The position numbers and the translations under genes are program-made. Shown here in pieces: positions 41,667 through 49,778 of a stretch of 64,000 nt of DNA. How positions within the stretch are numbered: position 1 is the first letter of the stretch; the number at the start of each line of letters is the position of its first letter. Source of the stretch: Candidatus Saccharibacteria bacterium (lineage in GTDB: Bacteria; Patescibacteriota; Saccharimonadia; Saccharimonadales; Saccharimonadaceae); the NCBI GenBank assembly GCA_016432585.1, contig CP066696.1:514113-578112 (forward strand), written 5' to 3'. The notes under the pieces are model-generated. The model did not search any database. It was not told where the DNA came from and saw only the letters and a program-made list of their open reading frames with translations.

Positions 41667-42337
41667 TGACGCGCGGGCAATTTATCGTTATTGAGGGCAG
41701 TGACGGTTCAGGAAAGAGCACACAGTTCAAACTACTCGTCGACTATCTTACGTCGCATAATATTCCATTCACCTCACATCATTTTCCACGATACGAAGAA
41801 CCTTCTTCGTATTTTGTGAAAGAATATCTTCGTGGCGCCTATGGCAGCGGGGAAGAACTGGGCGCCTACAAACCATCACTTTTTTATGCGCTCGACAGAT
41901 TCCAAGCAGGACAAGGTATTCGTGATGAATTGGCCGAAGGTAAAATCGTTCTGTGCGATCGCTATATTGGCTCAAACATGGCACACCAAGGACACAAGCT
42001 CGCCTCAGAAAAGGAACGAACCGATTATTTTTCTTGGCTTTACGATATCGAATACGGCATTCTTGGGATTCCTAAACCAGACCTTAATATTGTCCTCAGC
42101 ATTCCCGCGGATATTTCAATCAAGCTAATGACGCAACGAGATCAAGAAAAGAACAGTGTGAAGGGCGACATCCATGAAGCCGATCCGCATCATCTTGAGC
42201 GCTCAACTCGGACCTACCGCGAAATCTGCCAGCAGTTTCCAGAGGATTTTTGGCTTGTGGATTGTATGGAAGACGAAAAGTTGCGACCAATCAACGCTAT
42301 CCACGAACAGATACTAAGCCGGCTTCGCCTTACTTAG
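41666..42337 (+). CDS. tmk: Thymidylate kinase
   Basis: The 223-residue enzyme phosphorylates dTMP. It has Walker A GSDGSGKST near 10-18, a DR-motif DRYIGSN and a lid-like region (TQRDQEKNSVKGDIHEADPHHLER). The start is GTG at 41666, inside the TAGTG junction with dcd. With thyA, dfrA and dcd it forms a complete dUMP-to-dTDP module. Its 3' end overlaps the convergent hypothetical gene by 8 bases. Confidence 0.92.
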   Translation: MTRGQFIVIEGSDGSGKSTQFKLLVDYLTSHNIPFTSHHFPRYEEPSSYFVKEYLRGAYGSGEELGAYKPSLFYALDRFQAGQGIRDELAEGKIVLCDRYIGSNMAHQGHKLASEKERTDYFSWLYDIEYGILGIPKPDLNIVLSIPADISIKLMTQRDQEKNSVKGDIHEADPHHLERSTRTYREICQQFPEDFWLVDCMEDEKLRPINAIHEQILSRLRLT

Positions 42338-43229
42338 GGTCAGAAGTTTCCGAGAAGGACCCGCCAGCTGCATCCACAAGTTTTGCATAATACGAGGTCG
42401 CAAGAGGCTGAAACCACTTTCGCTCACGGACAACACCTTCTGGAATACGACCGACACACGACAGACTAGCCTCAATCTTGTCGAAAACCTCGTCGTGCCG
42501 TCCTTCGTTTGCTACTTTGCGACGAAGATACACGTCGTTCTCCCTGCACGCCTCATCGTCTCCACGAACCAAGAACGCCTGACGCCGAACCACTTGCACG
42601 GCACCGCTTTCGGTTTCTAGCCGTCCGATATCCCGCTTTCGTAAGACAGTAATCGCCGGAATATCAAGGCGCTTCGTTTTTGTCTTGTATCGCCCAGGCT
42701 CGTCAATAAACTCAAAACCCATGTAGGCGAGCGTGTACATAACTTCGCTATCCATTTCGGCAGTAGCACCAGTATCGAGCGGGTGCGTTAATTTAGCAAC
42801 CTCTAGGGAATTTAATTTCGGGTAATCAACCAATAACGAGATAAGCTCGCCAGGAGTGGCGGTTCCGTTTTTTGCTTTTTCATAGCGAGGGTCATCTTCG
42901 TCGACCATGCCGTGTTCTAGTTTGCCGGGGTTAAGATCCATGCGACGACTCTGCGAATCGTAAAGAGAAGTTTCGATAACGCCATGAAGTTGCTTAGCTA
43001 AGTCTGGCGATTCTACCCAGCCTTGTTCAATCGCGCCCATAAGTGCCGCTTGCGAGGCGTCGTGAATTCGAAGAACAGAAGCAGCGAGGTATGTCTCGCG
43101 GCGCTTTCGCAGCCAACGACCCGTTTCTTCGGCCGCTGTCCATGGTTCAAGCGGAACAGCACCGTACGTAAGGCGGTCTCGCTGTTTGATTAAGTGTGGT
43201 TGCCGGTTTTCGCGCATCGGACCTATCAT
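42330..43229 (-). CDS. Conserved-looking hypothetical protein, 299 residues
   Basis: I do not recognise this soluble protein. It has no signal peptide or membrane helix. An N-terminal helical part includes ETGRWLRKRRETYLAASVLRIHDASQAALMGAIEQGW, and the C-terminal half is mixed (LDIPAITVLRKRDIGRLETESGAVQVVRRQAFLV). Composition matches native neighbours, unlike the GC-rich units. TAATAT lies exactly 6 bases before the ATG, suggesting a leaderless mRNA. It sits opposite the rplJ leader and overlaps tmk by 8 bases. Confidence 0.6.
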   Translation of the reverse strand: MIGPMRENRQPHLIKQRDRLTYGAVPLEPWTAAEETGRWLRKRRETYLAASVLRIHDASQAALMGAIEQGWVESPDLAKQLHGVIETSLYDSQSRRMDLNPGKLEHGMVDEDDPRYEKAKNGTATPGELISLLVDYPKLNSLEVAKLTHPLDTGATAEMDSEVMYTLAYMGFEFIDEPGRYKTKTKRLDIPAITVLRKRDIGRLETESGAVQVVRRQAFLVRGDDEACRENDVYLRRKVANEGRHDEVFDKIEASLSCVGRIPEGVVRERKWFQPLATSYYAKLVDAAGGSFSETSDPK

Positions 43230-43291
43230 TATGTCATATTATCGAACATATAGCAATAGCTATGCCTGTTCTCTCTATAAAAACTAAACCG

Positions 43292-43511
43292 TTGACATTT
43301 TAACACGTCGTTTGTTATACTACACGTAGACATTACCAGAGACAGTAGCCGTGGAAACACTTAATTTGCTACCGAGGATGTAAATAAACATTTCATCATC
43401 ATGTATAAGTCTTTGGTAATGCGAGAATCAAAGACTTTTTTCTTTGGCCTCTCATTACCAGCACGTTAACAATTTGGTCGAATGAAAACATCAATCAAAG
43501 AAAGGATTTTT
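43292..43511 (+). promoter_or_regulatory. rplJ promoter and competing-hairpin L10 leader
   Basis: TTGACA (43292-43297), 18 bp, TATACT (43316-43321) starts a leader of about 185 bases. CATTACCAGAGAC (43331-43343) can pair with GTCTTTGGTAATG (43409-43421), closing a domain with GTAGC/GCTAC inside. The same right-hand strand also pairs with CAAAGACT (43429-43436) plus six T as a terminator, and TGGTAATG (43414-43421) also pairs with CATTACCA at 43453-43460. The folds exclude one another, as expected of an L10-controlled attenuator. Confidence 0.75.
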
Positions 43512-44036
43512 ATGGCAATTTCACGCGATAAAAAGCAAACTTTGGTTGCAGAAATGAGTGAGACACTCAGCGCTTCAAAAATGACTGTGTTCGCACAGTA
43601 CCAAGGTTTGAGCGTTGCCGATGTCCAAGAGCTCCGCGGCAAAGCCCGCGAAGCAGGCGTTACTATCAAGGTTGTTAAAAACCGCCTTGTCCGTGTCGCC
43701 CTTGGCTCGATTGATACGTACAAAGATACCGACACATCGCCACTAACGGGCCAATTGCTTTACGCAATCAGCTCGGAAGACGAAGTTGCTCCAGCACAGG
43801 TTTTGGATGCGTTTGCAAAAACACACCCAGCACTTGTATTCGCTGGTGCATTTTCAGGCGAAGGTGCGCTTCTGAGTGCCGATGAGGTTAAGGCGCTTGC
43901 TGGGCTTCCTAGCAAAAACCAACTTATTGGCCAGGTTGTATCGCAACTGCTTTCACCCGTACACGACGTTACAAACGCACTATCTGGCAACCTACACGCG
44001 TTGCTCGATGGTGTTGAAGCTAAAGCAACCAGTTAA
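43512..44036 (+). CDS. rplJ: 50S ribosomal protein L10
   Basis: The 174-residue protein has the L10 N-terminal rRNA-binding domain (KKQTLVAEMSETLSASKMTVFAQYQGLSVADVQELRGKAREAGVTIKVVKNRL) and a C-terminal helix that carries L7/L12 dimers. The ATG at 43512 is chosen because AGAAAGGA lies 5 bases upstream; an ATG at 43482 is inside the leader. It is followed by rplL after 29 bases. L10 usually represses its own leader. Confidence 0.95.
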   Translation: MAISRDKKQTLVAEMSETLSASKMTVFAQYQGLSVADVQELRGKAREAGVTIKVVKNRLVRVALGSIDTYKDTDTSPLTGQLLYAISSEDEVAPAQVLDAFAKTHPALVFAGAFSGEGALLSADEVKALAGLPSKNQLIGQVVSQLLSPVHDVTNALSGNLHALLDGVEAKATS

Positions 44037-44065
44037 ATTAAATTACGAATATAAAGGAGTCTATC

Positions 44066-44437
44066 ATGGCTGATATTAAGAAACTTGCGGAAGAGCTTGT
44101 AAAGCTTACCGTACTTGAGGTTAACGACCTTAAAACTATCCTTAAGGATGAATATGGCATCGAGCCAGCTGCTGCAGCTGCCGTTGCTGTTGCTGCTCCA
44201 GCTGAAGCTGGTGCTGCAGAAGACGCAAAGAGCGAATTTACTGTTACCCTAAAGGACGCAGGTGCTCAAAAAGTTGCTGTTATTAAAGCAGTTAAAGAAA
44301 TTACCGGCCTTGGTCTTGGTGAAGCTAAAGCTCTTGTTGACGAACCAGGTGTCATCAAGGAAAAAGTCTCTAAAGACGAAGCTGAAGCAGCTAAAAAGCA
44401 GCTTGAAGAAGCTGGCGCAACCGTCGAACTTAGCTAA
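44066..44437 (+). CDS. rplL: 50S ribosomal protein L7/L12
   Basis: This 123-residue stalk protein has the N-terminal dimer helices ([22 protein letters not shown]), an Ala/Val-rich hinge, and the C-terminal GTPase-factor binding domain ([22 protein letters not shown]). AAAGGAG precedes the ATG. It shares the rplJ transcript, which ends at a terminator after the gene. Confidence 0.97.
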   Translation: MADIKKLAEELVKLTVLEVNDLKTILKDEYGIEPAAAAAVAVAAPAEAGAAEDAKSEFTVTLKDAGAQKVAVIKAVKEITGLGLGEAKALVDEPGVIKEKVSKDEAEAAKKQLEEAGATVELS

Positions 44438-44476
44438 TTTCAATCATTCGATCATTTGTTAACCTATCATAGAAAG

Positions 44477-44499
44477 CCGTCACCCAGTGGCGGTTTTTT
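44477..44499 (+). terminator. Terminator of rplJL
   Basis: CCGTCAC and GTGGCGG pair around CCA, with one G-T pair, followed by six T. Confidence 0.85.
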
Positions 44500-44501
44500 A
44501 T

Positions 44502-44530
44502 TTGCAAATCACAGCGCAAGGGCGTATAGT
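44502..44530 (+). promoter_or_regulatory. Promoter of the ilv operon
   Basis: TTGCAA at 44502-44507, 17 bp, TATAGT at 44525-44530. RNA would start within 1-2 bases of the leader peptide ATG at 44539. Confidence 0.7.
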
Positions 44531-44538
44531 TGCTCTTA

Positions 44539-44601
44539 ATGAGCGTTTCACAACAAATTATCATTCTCAGCGTCCTCACTTTGCCACACAAGCGGCGCTG
44601 A
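44539..44601 (+). CDS. Branched-chain amino acid leader peptide (20 residues)
   Basis: The small frame reads MSVSQQIIILSVLTLPHKRR and stops at TGA. It has three Ile codons in a row followed by Leu, Val, Leu and Leu, the amino acids whose supply the downstream genes affect. It starts 8 bases after a -10 hexamer, so it is likely translated from a leaderless mRNA. TCAGCG (44567-44572) inside it pairs with CGCTGA (44596-44601) at its end, and CGGCGC (44593-44598) can pair with GCGCCG (44644-44649) in the following terminator. This is the layout of classical ribosome-mediated attenuation. Confidence 0.78.
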   Translation: MSVSQQIIILSVLTLPHKRR

Positions 44602-44632
44602 TTTGCTCATCACAAAATAATCGAAACAGAGC

Positions 44633-44664
44633 ATCCCGGCCCCGCGCCGGGATTTTTGTTTTTT
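44633..44664 (+). terminator. Attenuator terminator before ilvB
   Basis: ATCCCGGC at 44633-44640 pairs perfectly with GCCGGGAT at 44646-44653, followed by TTTTGTTTTTT. It lies between the leader peptide and the ilvB ribosome site. Confidence 0.88.
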
Positions 44665-44682
44665 ACAGAAAGGAGACACTCT

Positions 44683-46413
44683 ATGCCCACGCAAAAAAGC
44701 ACAGCCCCACCCACAAACGGAGCCGAAGCACTGATACGATGTCTCGAAAATCAAGGCGTTGAATATATTTTTGGCTATTCCGGCGGAGCGGCGATTCCTA
44801 TTTTTGACGCTATTATCACCACTAACACCTCGATTAAATTAATTGCCACCAGGCACGAACAGGGCGCTGCACATATGGCCGACGGCTACGCCAGGGCAAG
44901 CGGCAAACCGGGCGTGGTGCTTGTAACAAGTGGCCCGGGAGTTGGCAATATCATTACCGGCCTCATGACCGCGCACATGGACAGCGTGCCGATTATCGTT
45001 ATTAGCGGGCAGCAAATTACCTCTATGCTGGGGCTCGACGCGTTTCAAGAGGCGGATACGTTCAACCTTAGCATGCCTGTTGTGAAGCATAACTACCTTG
45101 TTCTTTCCACAAACGACATTCCGAAAGTAGTCCACGAAGCATTCGAAATAGCGACCAGCGGCCGGCCAGGGCCAGTGCTTATCGACATCCCAAAGAACGT
45201 TAGTGCTGGTGACTTTAGTGGCTCAGTTGAAACACCAGCTCAAACAAAGACGCAGCAAAATACCAACCTAAGCAAGCCGGCCGCAACTGTGGCAAATCTT
45301 CTTGTAAAAGCCAAGCGCCCCGTAATTCTTGCCGGACATGGCGTGCTTATTGACGGGGCTCAAAAGCTACTTAAGGACACTGCACAGCAGTTTGATATTC
45401 CCGTCACAACGACACTACTGGGCAAAGGCATTATCGACGAAACCAGCGATCTTTCGCTTGGCATGCTGGGCATGCACGGCACGGCCTACGCCAACAAAGC
45501 TATCGAGGAATCGGATGTTATTTTTGCTATCGGTTCGCGGTTCGACGATCGTATTATTGGTGACGCAGCAAATTTTAGCAAAGGTAAAACAATTATCCAT
45601 GTCGATATCGACGTCGCAGAACTTGGCAAAATTATCACGCCCGATCTTGCCGTGCAGGCAAGTGCAAGCGACTTTTTAAACACGTTGATTCATACAGGCA
45701 TTACTGGCGAGCATAGCAATTGGAAAGCGCGGATTGCACAAAACAAAAAGCAATTCCCACTAACCTACAGCGACACAGCGGGGCTTTCGCAGCAGCACAT
45801 TATTGACAGTATCATGCGCCACACCAAGGGGCGGGCAATTGTCACCACCGATGTGGGACAGCACCAAATGTGGGCAGCGCAGTTTTATAAAGTAGCCAGC
45901 GCTAACCACTGGATAAGCTCGGGTGGTGCGGGAACCATGGGATTTGGACTTCCAAGTGCAATTGGCGCGCAGTTCGCTAGACCCCACGAGCAAGTTGTTA
46001 CTTTTGTGGGCGACGGTGGATTTCAGATGACATCGTACGAACTCGCCACCGCAGCCATTCATAAGCTGCCTATAAAAATAGTTATTATGAATAACCACTA
46101 CCTTGGCATGGTACGCCAATGGCAAGAGCTCTTTTACGATAACCATCTTAGTGGCGTCAATATGATTGGCAACCCAGACTTCGTAAAATTGGCCGAGAGC
46201 TACGACATAAAAGCAATTTCAATCGAACACCCCAGTGAAGTCGACAAAAAAATCGAAGAGGCTTTTGCCTACAGCGACGGGCCAATTGTTATTAACTGCG
46301 AAGTGGCTAAAACCGATAATGTCTACCCGATGATTCCGCCGGGCAAAGGCTATGGCGATATGATTATTAGCCCGCCCGAAACGCAACTAGAAAAACCAAC
46401 AGGGAGCACCTAA
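44683..46413 (+). CDS. ilvB: Acetolactate synthase large subunit
   Basis: The 576-residue enzyme joins two pyruvates, or pyruvate and 2-oxobutyrate, in branched-chain amino acid synthesis. It has the N-terminal TPP domain with the catalytic glutamate in [18 protein letters not shown], the central FAD-type domain (SRFDDRIIG), and the C-terminal TPP site [12 protein letters not shown] with [12 protein letters not shown]. The ATG at 44683 follows AAAGGAG by 7 bases. It overlaps ilvN by one base and is controlled by the upstream attenuator. Confidence 0.95.
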   Translation: MPTQKSTAPPTNGAEALIRCLENQGVEYIFGYSGGAAIPIFDAIITTNTSIKLIATRHEQGAAHMADGYARASGKPGVVLVTSGPGVGNIITGLMTAHMDSVPIIVISGQQITSMLGLDAFQEADTFNLSMPVVKHNYLVLSTNDIPKVVHEAFEIATSGRPGPVLIDIPKNVSAGDFSGSVETPAQTKTQQNTNLSKPAATVANLLVKAKRPVILAGHGVLIDGAQKLLKDTAQQFDIPVTTTLLGKGIIDETSDLSLGMLGMHGTAYANKAIEESDVIFAIGSRFDDRIIGDAANFSKGKTIIHVDIDVAELGKIITPDLAVQASASDFLNTLIHTGITGEHSNWKARIAQNKKQFPLTYSDTAGLSQQHIIDSIMRHTKGRAIVTTDVGQHQMWAAQFYKVASANHWISSGGAGTMGFGLPSAIGAQFARPHEQVVTFVGDGGFQMTSYELATAAIHKLPIKIVIMNNHYLGMVRQWQELFYDNHLSGVNMIGNPDFVKLAESYDIKAISIEHPSEVDKKIEEAFAYSDGPIVINCEVAKTDNVYPMIPPGKGYGDMIISPPETQLEKPTGST

Positions 46414-46661
46414 TGAAGCACGAAACCGATCACACATACACACTTATTATTACCGCCCACAACAGCCCCGGAGTACTCGTACGCTGCGCACAGATTTTTA
46501 ATAGACGCGGCCACAATATCGAATCGCTTCATGTGTCGCCAATTGCTGGATCGAATGAATCGCGCATGACTATTACCGCATTTGGCAAGCGCGAAACGAT
46601 TCATCAAATTACCATGCAGCTACAAAAATTAATCGACATTACTGCAATCACGGAAGGATAA
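46413..46661 (+). CDS. ilvN: Acetolactate synthase small (regulatory) subunit
   Basis: This 82-residue protein is a single ACT domain (YTLIITAHNSPGVLVRCAQIFNRRGHNIESLHVSP), the valine-sensing module of the small subunit. It lacks the C-terminal domain of long IlvH types and is like the short E. coli IlvN/IlvM form. It overlaps ilvB by one base (TAATG) and precedes ridA by 4 bases, fixing the stoichiometry with the large subunit. Confidence 0.9.
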   Translation: MKHETDHTYTLIITAHNSPGVLVRCAQIFNRRGHNIESLHVSPIAGSNESRMTITAFGKRETIHQITMQLQKLIDITAITEG

Positions 46662-46665
46662 TAAA

Positions 46666-47034
46666 ATGACAGCCTACGGACCATATACGCCAATCGTTAG
46701 CGCGAACAACATGCTATTCATATCGGGACAAATTGGCATAGACCCAAAAACAAATCATGTCGGTCAAACGGTCACCGAGCAAACAAAACAAGTGTTAAAA
46801 AATATGGAAACTCTCCTCGCGAACGAAGGAGCGGGTCTTGGCGATGTCGTAAAAACGACCGTTTTTCTTACTGACATGTCAACGTTTCAAGAAATGAATG
46901 CCGTTTACGAAAACACCTTTCCAGCACCGCGACCCGCACGTAGTACGGTAGGTGTTAAGGAACTTCCACGGCTCGGCGACACGCCGTTACTGGTTGAAAT
47001 CGAGGCGATTGCCCGCAAAAAGGAGGTTGCATGA
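46666..47034 (+). CDS. ridA: RidA/YjgF family imine deaminase
   Basis: The 122-residue protein has the family motifs LFISGQIGIDPKTN near 18-31, the VKTTVFLTDMSTFQEMNAVYE segment and PARSTVGVKELPRLGDTPLLVEIEAIA, with the catalytic arginine in PARS. RidA hydrolyses reactive enamines released by threonine dehydratase, the product of the next gene. It overlaps ilvA by 4 bases. The pairing with ilvA strongly supports this role. Confidence 0.93.
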   Translation: MTAYGPYTPIVSANNMLFISGQIGIDPKTNHVGQTVTEQTKQVLKNMETLLANEGAGLGDVVKTTVFLTDMSTFQEMNAVYENTFPAPRPARSTVGVKELPRLGDTPLLVEIEAIARKKEVA

Positions 47035-48578
47035 GCCCTATTGTTATAGACGAAGCAATAAAAGCCGTTCTCACCGCAAGAGTCTACGACGTCGCTATTA
47101 AATCGCCGTTGCAAAAAGCTGAAAAACTCAGCGTCGAATCGGCAAGGGAAGTCTATTTAAAGCGCGAAGATTTACAGCCCGTCCATAGTTTTAAGCTACG
47201 CGGTGCGTACAATAAAATCGTACAACTTAGCAAACATGAACAATCGCTTGGTGTTATTACTGCAAGTGCCGGAAACCATGCACAGGGCGTTGCGCTGGCT
47301 GCTCAAAAACTCGGCATAAGCGCGCTGATTATTATGCCTCGCACCACCCCAGCTATTAAGGTTGAGGCTGTCAAAAGTTTTGGCGCGACAGTCGAACTTG
47401 AGGGCGACAGTTATTCGGACGCAGCCGAGTACTGCAAAAAAAGGATCAAAGAAACTGGGCGCACCTACATACATCCGTTCGATGATCCACTTGTTATTGC
47501 AGGGCAAGGAACAATTGGGCGCGAAATTGTAGAGCAGCTTCCGTCGTGCACGCATATATTTGTTCCAGTAGGTGGCGGGGGACTTATCGCCGGTATCGCT
47601 ACCTACATAAAAAGCGTTCGCCCAGACATCAAACTTATTGGCGTGGAGCCCGAAGATAGCAACGCCATGCAAGCAAGTATTATGCAGAAAAAGCGTGTGA
47701 CTCTTTCGCATGTCGGAATCTTTGCCGATGGCGTCGCCGTAAAGCAAGTTGGCGAAAATACATATCCTATTGCACGAGATAAGGTGGATGATTTTATTAC
47801 CGTTTCGACCGATCAAATTTGTGTAGGGATTAAACGTATCTTCGAGGATACTAGAAGTATCGTTGAACCAGCAGGCGCCCTAGCAATTGCAGGCATTCAG
47901 TCATATGATTTACCAAAAGATTCGGTTGCAGTTGCAATATGCTCTGGAGCAAACATGACATTCGAACGCCTCCAGCAAGTTGCCGAACGAACACTTACTG
48001 GGTCGGGCAAAGAAGTGATCGTTTCGGTTGAACTGCCAGAGAAACCCGGGGCGCTCCGTGCGTTTTGCTCACAAATAATCGGCACGCGGAGTATTACCGA
48101 ATTTAGCTACCGCAAAAACGACAGCGAAGCAGCGCGCATTCTTGTAGGAGTTTCTGTCGCTGGAGCTGAAGATCGACGCCAGCTAACCAATAGGCTTACA
48201 GAAAAACATTACAAGCATGATGACCTTTCGGATGACGATCTCGTAAAAGCACATATTCGCCACATGATAGGCGGGCAACTCGTAGCAAAGTCGCACGAAC
48301 ATATCTACGAAGTAACGTTTCCCGAGCGCCCAGGTGCATTGGCAGATTTTCTTGAGACGATGGGCGACACATGGAATATAAGCCTGTTTCATTATCGGAG
48401 CGCAGCCAGCGACACGGGCTCGGTACTGATTGGGTTCGAGGCAAAAAACCGCGAAATGCTTGAAAAAAAGCTAGGCTCAACGGGGCGAGAATGGACAAGA
48501 GTCGACACAAATACAGGAATCGAAACGTTTCTTAGACAAGAATATAAAAATAACAACGTTTTTGCGCATACCTCTTAA
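47031..48578 (+). CDS. ilvA: Threonine dehydratase, biosynthetic type
   Basis: The 515-residue PLP enzyme makes 2-oxobutyrate from threonine. The PLP lysine is Lys55 in HSFKLRGAYN, followed by SAGNHAQGVALAA and the phosphate loop VPVGGGGLIAG. Two ACT-like regulatory domains follow (about 325-500), each with a PGAL motif (EKPGALRAF, ERPGALADF), the isoleucine-feedback architecture. It is the last gene of the ilvB-ilvN-ridA-ilvA operon. Confidence 0.95.
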   Translation: MSPIVIDEAIKAVLTARVYDVAIKSPLQKAEKLSVESAREVYLKREDLQPVHSFKLRGAYNKIVQLSKHEQSLGVITASAGNHAQGVALAAQKLGISALIIMPRTTPAIKVEAVKSFGATVELEGDSYSDAAEYCKKRIKETGRTYIHPFDDPLVIAGQGTIGREIVEQLPSCTHIFVPVGGGGLIAGIATYIKSVRPDIKLIGVEPEDSNAMQASIMQKKRVTLSHVGIFADGVAVKQVGENTYPIARDKVDDFITVSTDQICVGIKRIFEDTRSIVEPAGALAIAGIQSYDLPKDSVAVAICSGANMTFERLQQVAERTLTGSGKEVIVSVELPEKPGALRAFCSQIIGTRSITEFSYRKNDSEAARILVGVSVAGAEDRRQLTNRLTEKHYKHDDLSDDDLVKAHIRHMIGGQLVAKSHEHIYEVTFPERPGALADFLETMGDTWNISLFHYRSAASDTGSVLIGFEAKNREMLEKKLGSTGREWTRVDTNTGIETFLRQEYKNNNVFAHTS

Positions 48579-48669
48579 AACTGTGTGGAAAACAAGAGCT
48601 TTGTTGTGCCGTGTGCACGCACCTGTTAGAATAACAGCAAGAAAACCATAACCGTAATATAAGGATTGT

Positions 48670-49176
48670 ATGCGAAAAGGCTTCACAGTTATCGAACTAC
48701 TCGTTGCTATTGCGGTTATCGGCATCATTGCAACGATCGTTGTGGTGTCGTACAACGGCACACAAAATAAAGCTATCGATGTTTCTGTGCGATCAGACCT
48801 AGACAGTATTGCAGGCGAGCTCGAATCGTACAGAGTTCGCGCCAACGATGCCAACCCAGACAAACAATTTCCGCGCACTAAAGAGCAGCTAGAAACCCTG
48901 GAAATCATGGCGTCGAAACAAAATTACGACACCACCCTTAACTACAATATGATTTACTGTATTGCTAACACGGGCACCGAAGCCTATCAGCAGTACAAGC
49001 TTATCGCACGTAGTAAGGCGGGAACAATTTTTGTCATGACAGAAGAAGGTCTCGCCACACACAGCCTTACCGCAGCCAGTTTTACCTCGACACTTTGCTC
49101 AACCTTAGGCATGGGGCTTGTGTCGAATGGCATGTACAACGTTAACACGTGGCAGGACTGGGTCCATACCGGATAA
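48670..49176 (+). CDS. Type IV pilin-like / pseudopilin protein
   Basis: The 168-residue protein has a very short leader and KGFTVIELLVAIAVIGIIATIVVVSYNG, with cleavage after Gly4, Phe at +1 and Glu at +5. The globular domain has two cysteines (near 97 and 144) that could bond. AAGGAT lies upstream of the ATG. It resembles the pilin at 35663 in leader type but differs in the globular part. No pilus machinery is nearby. Confidence 0.85.
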   Translation: MRKGFTVIELLVAIAVIGIIATIVVVSYNGTQNKAIDVSVRSDLDSIAGELESYRVRANDANPDKQFPRTKEQLETLEIMASKQNYDTTLNYNMIYCIANTGTEAYQQYKLIARSKAGTIFVMTEEGLATHSLTAASFTSTLCSTLGMGLVSNGMYNVNTWQDWVHTG

Positions 49177-49179
49177 ACA

Positions 49180-49208
49180 TTGACTTTAGGGGCAGTGGCT
49201 GGTATATA
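49180..49208 (+). promoter_or_regulatory. Promoter of the 49258 gene
   Basis: TTGACT (49180-49185), 17 bp, TATATA (49203-49208). Confidence 0.7.
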
Positions 49209-49257
49209 TAAGAGAGATATCACTACAAAAATAGACAAAAGGAAATTGCGAGTTACC

Positions 49258-49773
49258 ATGTCTGACCTACCAGAAAAACAAGTAAAGCGGCTCCGCTCGC
49301 TGATACAAGAAGCAGAGACGAACCTAGCAGCGGCGAAAGAGCTGCTTATTAGTATTGTTGGCGATGATGGCAATGTTGTCACTCCTCGAAACAGCCAAGA
49401 AGACGTAAGTGGCAAAGTAGTCGAAGGTGTGTTTGATGGCCAAATTATGATTGGCCCCGACGGAAAAAGTTACCCAGTTCCTGCAAACTATGCAAGTAAA
49501 TCAAAGCTTGTCGAGGGCGATATTCTTAAACTGACGATTGCTGACGACGGTGGATTTATCTACAAGCAAATTGGTCCAACTGCACGCCGCCAAATCATTG
49601 GCACGCTTGTGCAGCACGACGGCGCGTACTACGTTGAGGCAAACGGCCGCGAATACCGTATTCTTCTTGCAAGCGTTACCTACTTCCGTATTAACGAAGG
49701 CGACCAAGTTACCATTATTGTTCCAGAAGACAACCCAGAAGCAACCTGGGCGGCTGTTGAAGCAGCTCTTTAG
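49258..49773 (+). CDS. Conserved hypothetical with coiled coil and duplicated beta module
   Basis: I do not recognise a named family. This 171-residue protein has an N-terminal coiled-coil-like helix (EKQVKRLRSLIQEAETNLAAAKELL, about 6-30), then two similar beta-rich modules: one with GPDGKSYPVPAN...LVEGDILKLTI and one with HDGAYYVEANGREYRI...NEGDQVTIIV. Each has a YxVxAN-like turn and an EGD turn, suggesting an internal duplication of a small barrel. The ATG at 49258 is chosen because the promoter at 49180-49208 would begin RNA downstream of any earlier start. It is followed by the DUF2797 gene after 5 bases. Confidence 0.7.
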   Translation: MSDLPEKQVKRLRSLIQEAETNLAAAKELLISIVGDDGNVVTPRNSQEDVSGKVVEGVFDGQIMIGPDGKSYPVPANYASKSKLVEGDILKLTIADDGGFIYKQIGPTARRQIIGTLVQHDGAYYVEANGREYRILLASVTYFRINEGDQVTIIVPEDNPEATWAAVEAAL

Positions 49774-49778
49774 TACTC

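Noticed and set aside
42330-43229. Possible GC-rich orphan-type unit
   Set aside because: Its composition and leaderless start match native genes, so it was not grouped with the GC-rich cassettes.
44438-44682. T-box leader before ilvB
   Set aside because: The T-box consensus is absent, while a leader peptide with Ile, Leu and Val codons and alternative stems is present.
47196-47816. A 206-codon open frame antisense to ilvA
   Set aside because: It is fully inside ilvA, is rich in Cys, Asn and Lys from reverse-complement codons, and has no start signal.
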